A stretch of DNA of 64,000 bases from Sternotherus odoratus. Taxonomy: Eukaryota > Chordata > Testudines > Kinosternidae. Location: NCBI GenBank assembly GCA_032164245.1, contig JAVMKO010000005.1:38530133-38594132 (forward strand), in the 5' to 3' direction. The notes under the pieces were generated by a model. The model was given only the letters and a program-made list of their open reading frames with translations. It did no database searches and was not told where the DNA came from. This document shows, piece after piece, positions 57,540-64,000 of this stretch (positions are counted from its first letter, which is position 1; every line of letters starts with the position of its first letter). The translations under genes were made by a program, and so were the position numbers.

Positions 57540-58374
57540 ACCTAAAGCCTTACAAGTACAACGACCCCTCTGGGGTGGGTAAGGGTCACAGATGGAGTGG
57601 GGTAGTGTTATTCAACTCTTGTCCCTCTGAAGCTGCAAGGCGGCCAGGATTTGGCCCAGGGAAACAGATGCAGAGGGTCCAATTCTGCTCTAAGTTAGAC
57701 AGGTACAGCTTCCATTGAGGTGAGCCGTGATGTTGGCCCAGCCCGGTACAGTGAGTGGAAGAATTGGAGAAGGCGGGCCAGGTTTCAGGAGGGACCTAGT
57801 TTGGGATAGCACGAGGGGCACAAGCTAGGCTATGGACTGTTGCCAATCAAACCGGAGAACATCCTATAGAATGCTGAGTGATCAGGAAAGGTCTCTTTCT
57901 GACAAGCTATTGCAGCATTTACTGTTAGCGAATAAAAGTGAATTGCCCAAGGTCACATGCCAAGCAAGTGGTGGCAACCAGAATAAAACCAGTGTCTCCT
58001 GCCATACAGTTCCCTGGTCTAGTAGTAAACACCATTGTTTCCTTAATGCTGGATTTAAAGGAGGAGATCTTACAGGGTCAGCAGGTGTCCCCCAGGGATC
58101 AAAGCTGTTTTATCTCCTCCTCCTAAAACGAGCAGCCACCTTTAAGCAGAGATGTGGGAAGCTGGACCCTTCCAAGGTGGCCTATAAATATAGAACTTTG
58201 ACCTTCCTTACTCGCATGAGCAGAGATATTTATCCAGTAAGATTCAGAGTAACATAAGCAAATCACAGAGCCCTGCCTTCCCTCTTGATAACAGAAGTGA
58301 CTCCCTCCCCATCCTGTTGAGCCCTCTGGGATGAAGGCTGAAAGAACATTACAATTCTAGCTCCTACAATGGGG
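57540..58374. other. Unassigned; MIR remnant at about 57935-58035
   Basis: GAATTGCCCAAGGTCACATG then AAAACCAGTGTCTCCTGCC suggests a reverse MIR core. The remainder is unassigned; the 141-codon frame 57832-58257 runs across it and is not credible. Confidence 0.45.
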
Positions 58375-58427
58375 AGTTGTGTGTGTTTGTGCATCCAGGC
58401 AGGGTGGATGCACAAACACACACAACT
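58375..58427. repeat. Perfect hairpin, 22-bp arms, 9-nt loop
   Basis: The left arm 58375-58396 (AGTTGTGTGTGTTTGTGCAT then CC) and right arm 58406-58427 are exact inverse complements. The loop is AGGCAGGGT. No terminal features of a transposon adjoin it. Confidence 0.97.
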
Positions 58428-58434
58428 ATTGAGT

Positions 58435-58456
58435 GTCTGCCAGTTTGTGGGCAGAC
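58435..58456. repeat. Short hairpin, 7-bp arms
   Basis: GTCTGCC and GGCAGAC flank an 8-nt loop. Weak alone, but it sits between two much stronger hairpins. Confidence 0.7.
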
Positions 58457-58500
58457 CCTAGAACTGATTCAGCCCAATTACCGAAGCCCCTCACCCAGCG

Positions 58501-58546
58501 GTTGCTGTAACTAATGAAAAGCCCACTTTTCATTAGTTACGGCAGC
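58501..58546. repeat. Hairpin, 21-bp stem, 4-nt loop
   Basis: Inner 15 bp (GTAACTAATGAAAAG and its inverse) are perfect around CCCA. The stem extends six more pairs (GTTGCT with GGCAGC), two of them G-U if read as RNA. Confidence 0.95.
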
Positions 58547-58849
58547 AGAGGTTTGAGCCGTAGGTGAGCCAAGAGAGATTCCTGCTAGCCAAGGCCGCTG
58601 CAGCCATGCTAAGCTCATCCCAGCTCTTCATACCCACCGCTCTTGCCGCTGACTCTGTTCTTGTGAGAACAGCGGGATTGGACAGACAAGAATCCTGTTA
58701 GTTTCAGTCCCTTGCCAGCTAACCAAACCACATGGAGAGCAGGAATGCTTGATGCGCATATGTGACTGACATGAACATGCTTGGAAAAGCCAAGTCTGAA
58801 CTTTTAGAAGAAAACAAACATTTGGAGGCCTGGGCACTGTGACAATTAA

Positions 58850-58869
58850 CTAACTTTTTTTTTTTTTTA
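58850..58869. repeat. Poly-T run
   Basis: A T-rich homopolymer tract (AACTTTTTTTTTTTTTTT-like) at the edge of unassigned sequence. Confidence 0.8.
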
Positions 58870-58940
58870 AACTGAAAGGACACTGGATGGCTTTTTTCTC
58901 CTCTTAGCTTTCAACCAGCAGGCTCCTTGTGTGTGTCTTT

Positions 58941-59038
58941 ATAGGGACAGTCCCGATTTTGGGGTCTTTTTCTTATATAGGCTCCTATTACCCCCCACCC
59001 CAGTCACGATTTTTCACACTTGCTGTCTGGTCACACTA
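58941..59038 (+). mobile_element. hAT MITE (GGGTGACCAGA family), 5'-truncated
   Basis: ATAGGGACAGTCCCGATTTTG, TTATATAGGCTCCTATTACC, TTTTCACACTTGCTGTCTGG and TCACACTA follow the family order, but the first about 22 bp are absent, so no left TIR. Confidence 0.82.
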
Positions 59039-60345
59039 CTTGTGAGTAATTTTGATGTCCCGAGTCAGCCAGGAGGAGCCTGAGGGATGATAATGCATCT
59101 TTAATGTCCAGGAAGTCAGTATAAACCCCTCGGCACTACTGCTGTGTTTTTTCTTTCCTGCCTTATCATTAAAGAGCAGGTTTCTGGGTTTGGTTTTCTT
59201 CCTTTTTCCTAATGTTGTCCAACCTTTCAGACCGAGATAAAAAATAACAGCTTTTAAAGAAGTGTCTTCAAGATTAAGGAACTGGCCTGCAGTCTGTAGC
59301 CAGCAAGAAATAAATATTTGTGCAGTTCTTATGACATCATTTTACTGTCATTCATCTGCCTGCTATACCACTCTGATCTTGTTTAGTGTCTCCTATCACA
59401 AGACTTCGGTCACTGGACAAACATTAATTAATCCTCACAACAATCTAGTATGATATTCTGTAATAATGGCCCAAAACACTGTGGGCTAGGTTGTGTCTTT
59501 ATGCATATACATTGGGGCTAGTAACTCATGTGGGTATGTCTCTGCATCTCTCTATCTATACATTGCAGGTCCCCTTTCTTCTCACCTGTTACTTCAATGG
59601 GATACTTCTGTGAGTAAGTGCTCCTCAATGTGAGTAGAGGTCGCACAAGCTAGCCCTATATGACAGTGTATAGACAGACATGTGGCACATCCCCCTACTT
59701 ACACACACACTGTAATTAACTATTACCCCATTTCACATATGGGTAAACTGACACACAGACACCTAGTTTCTGCCACCCTCACTGCCACAGAGCACCACCT
59801 TACTTCCTGTGTGGTCCTGCTGAAATCGGTACTAAATGGCACAAGCAAAACAGGAGGATGCAGCCAGAGAGATTAGGTGAGTCACCCAACATCACAGGGG
59901 CAGATCTATGAACAGACCTTGCCTGCTAACAGCCTTCCCTAACTGTTGTATCACTATCTCTTCATAAAATCAGCTGTTTCCCTGACCCTCATGTCCAACT
60001 GGCCTGGGCAATTCTGACAATAACCCCCAGCAGCTTTGGCAAAGTTGACATAATGAACTCCGGGAGCTAGAAGCAGGCATTGTGTTCCTAATTTTTTTCT
60101 TTCATTCTCTCCACCTCTCCCCCCCCCCCCCCCAGTAAGTAATTACCTTCTAGCTGCCTCAGTGTCTTCCTTACATCCATTGGCAGTTATCTCTATTTTC
60201 TATATTTAAACTGTCGAGTACACGAGCTGCCAAGTTGAATGCATTTTAGTTATCCAGTAACATTCGCCTTCTATATTGTATGTATGTTTAATTCTATAAG
60301 GCTTTAGGCTTGTAAAAGGAGCTGTGTGATTTGGTGTATAGTATA
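59039..60345. other. Unassigned; possible MIR remnant at 59700-59930 and a C-run
   Basis: CCCATTTCACATATGGGTAAAC and TGAGTCACCCAACATCACAG could be reverse MIR blocks but are weak. A 15-C run lies at 60119-60133. Confidence 0.4.
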
Positions 60346-60856
60346 CTAGCACAAATACCCGGAGTTGCTCGGGTCCGTTGGTGTGGGGGGGGGGGGAAGG
60401 GGGGGAAGAGAGCTGAGCGAGTGGGGGGGTGAGATTTCTAAATTTTTGATTCTTACCTGGGGGTGGGGGGGGAGAGCTGAGCGAGTGCGGGGGCCGTTGG
60501 AAGGGGGGAGGGGGCAGAGAGCTGAGAGAGTGCGGGATCCATTGGAGGGGAGGAGGGGGCAGAGAGCTGAGCGAGTGGGGGGCGGCATTGGAGGGGGGTA
60601 TTATTACATCATAACTATGTCACAGAGAACAGCAGGTGCTAACCTGCTGCCCAGCTGATGTTAATGGACTTTAAAGAATTTCACTCCTAGGGGGCGTCAG
60701 AGGTGAGAGTTGAAAAAAATTTCGATTCTTACCCTGATTATGACCCTAAAGCCTCTAACTGTACCAAATTTCAAGTCTCTAGCTCAAACGGTGTGGAAGG
60801 AGTAAGGGAACATACATACACACATGCATACACCATTTGACTTTTATATAGAGAGA
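60346..60856 (-). mobile_element. Non-autonomous Helitron, copy 3, 511 bp
   Basis: On the plus strand it begins CTAGCACAAATACCCGGAG and ends TTTTATATAGAGAGA, the inverse of TC...CTAG, between A (60345) and T (60857). The 3' hairpin stem CCCG/CGGG is kept. It is the shortest copy: about three minisatellite units (GAGAGCTGAGCGAGTG, 60408-60595). It retains the unique sequence TTACATCATAACTATGTCAC that copy 1 has lost to its Penelope-like fragment, and is probably nearest the ancestral layout. Confidence 0.9.
60375..60600. repeat. G-rich minisatellite in Helitron 3
   Basis: Units GAGAGCTGAGCGAGTG.GGG at about 60408, 60472, 60516 and 60560, period near 44 bp except the first. The block TTTTTGATTCTTACCTGGGG at 60436-60456 is an inverted copy of the Helitron 5' subterminal sequence, as in copy 1. 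Confidence 0.9.
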
Positions 60857-61088
60857 TTTATAGGAGCTGTTGAAAAATGGTGGAGATGTTGAAACATTTT
60901 CCTGATTGGCCTTCCAAAGTCTGACCATGGACATTTCCAACAGTTAAAACTGTTTGGCCAGCGCTATTACTTAGCAATTGTGAAAGCTGTTGGGTTGACA
61001 GGCCTGGAAACCCAGATCATTGTTTATTCACAAGGCAGGGGTAACATGAACAGAGGCAGTACCAGTTTCCATCCCTCTGCCCTGCCAA

Positions 61089-61211
61089 TAGGGTGACCAG
61101 ATGTCCTCATTTTATACGGACAGTCCCTATTTGGGGAGCTGTTTCTTATATAGGCACCTATTATTCCCCACCCCCATCCTGATTTTTTACACTTGCTGTC
61201 TGGTCACCCTA
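61089..61211 (+). mobile_element. hAT MITE (GGGTGACCAGA family), best copy
   Basis: TAGGGTGACCAGATGTCC and GTCTGGTCACCCTA are the TIRs. A perfect 8-bp duplication CCTGCCAA lies at 61081-61088 and 61212-61219. At 123 bp it is complete and fixes both the boundaries and the hAT assignment for the other four copies. Confidence 0.92.
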
Positions 61212-61774
61212 CCTGCCAATAAGCCTCAAACTTGACCTCAGCAATAACAGTCCTCTGACAGTGGAAAAGGCAGCTCAATATCCATGGCTCATTCTTTCCT
61301 GGGCTTGTCTTCTAGGGATGGTTGGGGAGTTGAGGTGGGAAGATTGAGATTTAGAGAAACAGAGAGTCTGTTGGCAGAAAGGGTCTGGTCCCACAAAGTT
61401 CCCTGGTTTTGGAAAGAAGGCTTGAAATGGCCATGTGGCAAAATTGTCGCCCAAACAACCCTCCTCCTGGCTGGATGTGATGCAGCAGCAACTTGTGCCT
61501 CAGTTTCTCCCACAGTCCTTTGGCCAACTCCAGCTGTAAGGGCATCCTGGCCTTCCATCCTGGCCACTCGATGGAGTCTAGCTCCTTCTGAGGCCTCAGA
61601 GTCCTTTATCAAAAGTACAACCAAAGATGAAAACAACCAAACCTTCAGCCAGCTGGCAGCCACCTGATTGCAGGCATGTCACTGGTGCTTTAGACAGTCC
61701 CTTTGTGCTTAAATCCATCCCACAAATCAGGGGCTGGCCTACTCCTCCTCTTACTCAGAGGTTCAAGCAGGCTG
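61212..61774. other. Unassigned sequence
   Basis: Long frames on both strands (61284-61667 plus, 61289-61663 minus) overlap the same bases and are unrecognised. Confidence 0.4.
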
Positions 61775-61892
61775 CAATGAGCCCGAACATCTACACTGCC
61801 ATTTTATAGCTCCACAGCCTGAGCCCTGTAAGCCCAAGTCATTTGACCTGGACCAGCTGCAGGTCTTTGATCGCAGTGTAGACCTACCCCTA
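61775..61892. mobile_element. GTGTAGAC-ended MITE fragment
   Basis: ATCTACACTGCCATTTTATAG ... CAGTGTAGACCTACCCCTA gives facing ends, with the shared block CACAGCCTGAGCCCTGTAAG inside. Compare 26325-26446. Confidence 0.6.
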
Positions 61893-62994
61893 CTCATAAA
61901 GGGCTAACATGGGCCGTGTTGGGTAAGCACCCCATCATAGATCAAAAAAGTGCTGGCTTGGGGATTGTATCTACATTTCATTTCAAAATATAAGTTTATT
62001 TATGGGTTTTTTTTTCAAGGCTACTTTAAAAAAAAATGAAAAATTAAAGCAAAAACCGTATCAACTGGCTTGATCGAAATTGTTTAGGGATTTTGGGTTT
62101 CTAAACATTTTGGGGAAATTGAATTTTTGTCCCATTTCAGGATAGGGGATTGTGCTGTGGATATACGTCCACTAGGACTAAACTGTGGCGACCACCTACT
62201 TATTTGTAGGAATATAAAGAGCCATCAGGAGCAAAGTCTTCTGGTCATGTCCAGCTTGGATTCTATTTGACCAGCGAGCCAGAAGCAGAAGGATCCAAGC
62301 TCTTGATCCAAACAGTTCACCCTAAACAATATTAATGAGGAGATGCAAAGGTGCTTTGAAATAATTCATTCCAAGTGCCTGTAATGGGAGTTTAGAGTCA
62401 TGTCTGGCCTTCTCTGGCTACACAGGGCACAAAACTAATCAAGGGGCAGTAGTATACTGCATCCAGTGTACTCTATACATCCAAAGTCATAGATGAGCCC
62501 TAGCAGAGGATTAATTAGGTGGATTTATGTGATCCAATTAGCCTTTGCTATTGCTGCACAATGGACTGCAAAGCAATTAGCAAGGCAATTCAGCAGGGTT
62601 TAGAGAACAGTTTATATTAAACACAGTCATTGGTAATAAGCCTGACTAACATCTTTGTAACCATTAGTCTGTGGCACTGAAATAGTAATTATCCCTGCCA
62701 TTCTAAAGCAAGGACATTCAAAAGGTGTCTGCAGTGGCCTGAGAACTTAGAACCTGATGGAAAGCCCAATGAAGAGAGTATTGCATCCCATTGCCATCCC
62801 AGGGCTCTGGAGCAGCCCCTAAGATGTAACTGTGTCTGACATAGGACACAGAAACCTAAATCTTACTTATGAAGAATTCGCCATCAGAAACCCACCAGTG
62901 TGCTCCCTGAATCAATGAGCTACTAGGCTGGCCCATCAACTCCCCAGAAGTCTGGTGGCCTCCATCGTCTATGAACATTGGCCACGTTATTTGC
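61893..62994. other. Unassigned; A/T-rich decayed repeat at about 61975-62145
   Basis: TTTCAAAATATAAG and GGGAAATTGAATTTTTGTCCC-like words resemble the A/T-rich stretches near 9905 and 15700. The rest is unassigned. Confidence 0.4.
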
Positions 62995-62995
62995 C

Positions 62996-63085
62996 TGATC
63001 CTGCAAGGTGGTGCTGAGCCCCCTCAACTCCTACTGGAGTCTCTGGGGGTTGAGGACCTTCAGCACCTCTCAGGATCAGGCCCCG
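62996..63085. repeat. Palindromic CCTGATCCTGCAAGG repeat
   Basis: CCTGATCCTGCAAGGTGGTG and GAGCCCCCTCAACTCC on the left face GGGGGTTGAGGACCTTCAGC and CTCTCAGGATCAGGCCCC on the right across a TACTGGAG centre. About 40-bp arms with a few mismatches. Confidence 0.75.
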
Positions 63086-64000
63086 AGTCTATATCCTTAG
63101 GCAGAATGGCTTCCTGGTGAGATGGGCTTAGCCCAGCCGGGGGGGGGGGGGGGGAGAGAAAAATCACCGCATCTCATTCACTAGACAGAGCTGCTGTGTT
63201 TGTGCCAAAGACCTCACAATCAAAATACAAGACAAGGGACAACAAATGGATACGGAGAGATGGGGGAACCCAAGGAGACAAAGACTATTGGGCAGCATGA
63301 CAGGCTCTGGTCCCAGTACACAATTAGTTCTCTGTCCAAGACTTGGCCATAGGAAGGTACCGGATACCACACCAATGCCAGAGTGTGACCTCATACCAGT
63401 TTAAATCTGGGTTTACCCCAATAGCTTCCAGTGTGAAATCAGACCCTGGCTTGGCAGGTCCAACCACCAGGTTCAGTGCACACAGGACAGACACCACTGT
63501 GCCCAGCATCCCTCTCCCCAGTGCTGCTACTGGGGTGTGGGGCTGAGTGACAGATGAGAAGGGTAGAGATGTAAATAAAGGCAAGAGAAAATACTTATTT
63601 TCCCCTTCTCCCTCTCAGGATGACCTTTCTGGGTTCAAGCCACACTTTAATCCCTTCCTTACCATCTCTCTCCCTCTTTCCATTTTCTCCCTTCTCGCCC
63701 ACCAATTGCTTTAAATATCATAAAACCCTTTGCTAATCACTCCAGCCCTCCCTCCGCTTGTAAGCTGGATGGCTTGCAGCCCATATGCAGTGCCCTCTCC
63801 CGATTATGCAAGCGCACGATGCAAACTGGCACCTCCACAGAGTATGCTCCCCATTGGGGATTGACAAGTGTCACTCCTTGGGCTACTTGCCAGAGTCCAT
63901 GCCCTATAACTGCTCCCCTGCAAGGACACTGCTGGCAAACACAGCAGATACAGGATGCAGGGAGGGGTTCTGTTGGAAAGACATAATATCCAGGTCTACA
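63086..64000. other. Unassigned; 16-G run at 63139-63154
   Basis: A homopolymer G run precedes AGAGAAAAAT. No repeat terminus or gene recognised to the window end. Confidence 0.45.

Noticed and set aside
61284..61667. Overlapping long frames on both strands
   Set aside because: Mutually exclusive, unrecognised and without coding signature.

Overview
This window looks like non-coding vertebrate nuclear DNA, most likely from a turtle (a crocodilian is the main alternative). Evidence: several CR1 LINE 3' ends, MIR/CORE-type SINEs, many short hAT and other terminal-inverted-repeat elements of kinds I recognise from chelonian genomes, solo LTRs with intact 4-5 bp target duplications, a Penelope-like element, and three non-autonomous Helitrons. 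I found no intact protein-coding gene, exon series, rRNA, tRNA or CRISPR array. The open reading frames longer than 150 codons are either low-complexity translations of tandem repeats or chance frames in repeats. The organism call rests on recognition of repeat families, not on a database search.

Layout. 1-6.5 kb: a minus-strand solo LTR (584-1933) carrying a nested hAT element with a (TG)49 tract, a CR1 fragment, a 900-bp hAT element, and Helitron copy 1 (5063-6532) with an internal minisatellite and a Penelope-like fragment. 6.5-20 kb: sparse; a solo LTR at 12169, MIR/CORE pieces, paired GTCTACACT-type MITEs, and a CR1 3' end with ORF2 remnants (about 18930-19533). 20-26 kb: a hairpin-rich MITE inside another MITE (57-nt perfect palindrome at 20642-20698), a hAT MITE, and a Penelope-like 3' end interrupted by Helitron copy 2 (23332-24329). 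27-32.9 kb: a mariner/Tigger-like MITE, then the deepest nest: an older dispersed repeat split by a Tigger-like element (29136-30982), itself split by a solo LTR and by a hAT MITE, followed by another solo LTR. 33-52 kb: mostly unassigned sequence with solo LTRs at about 37472, 41551, 48236 and 49819 and palindromic SINE/MITE-like repeats. 52-64 kb: CR1 and MIR pieces, nested hAT elements (57237-57539), a tight cluster of perfect hairpins (58375-58546), Helitron copy 3 (60346-60856), and further MITEs.

The elements do not form a pathway. What the window records is a layered insertion history whose relative order can be read from target duplications. The most unusual structures are the three Helitrons, which share termini but have rebuilt their interiors from G/C-skewed minisatellites and foreign sequence, and the run of perfect hairpins at 58.4-58.5 kb, which I cannot assign to a repeat family.
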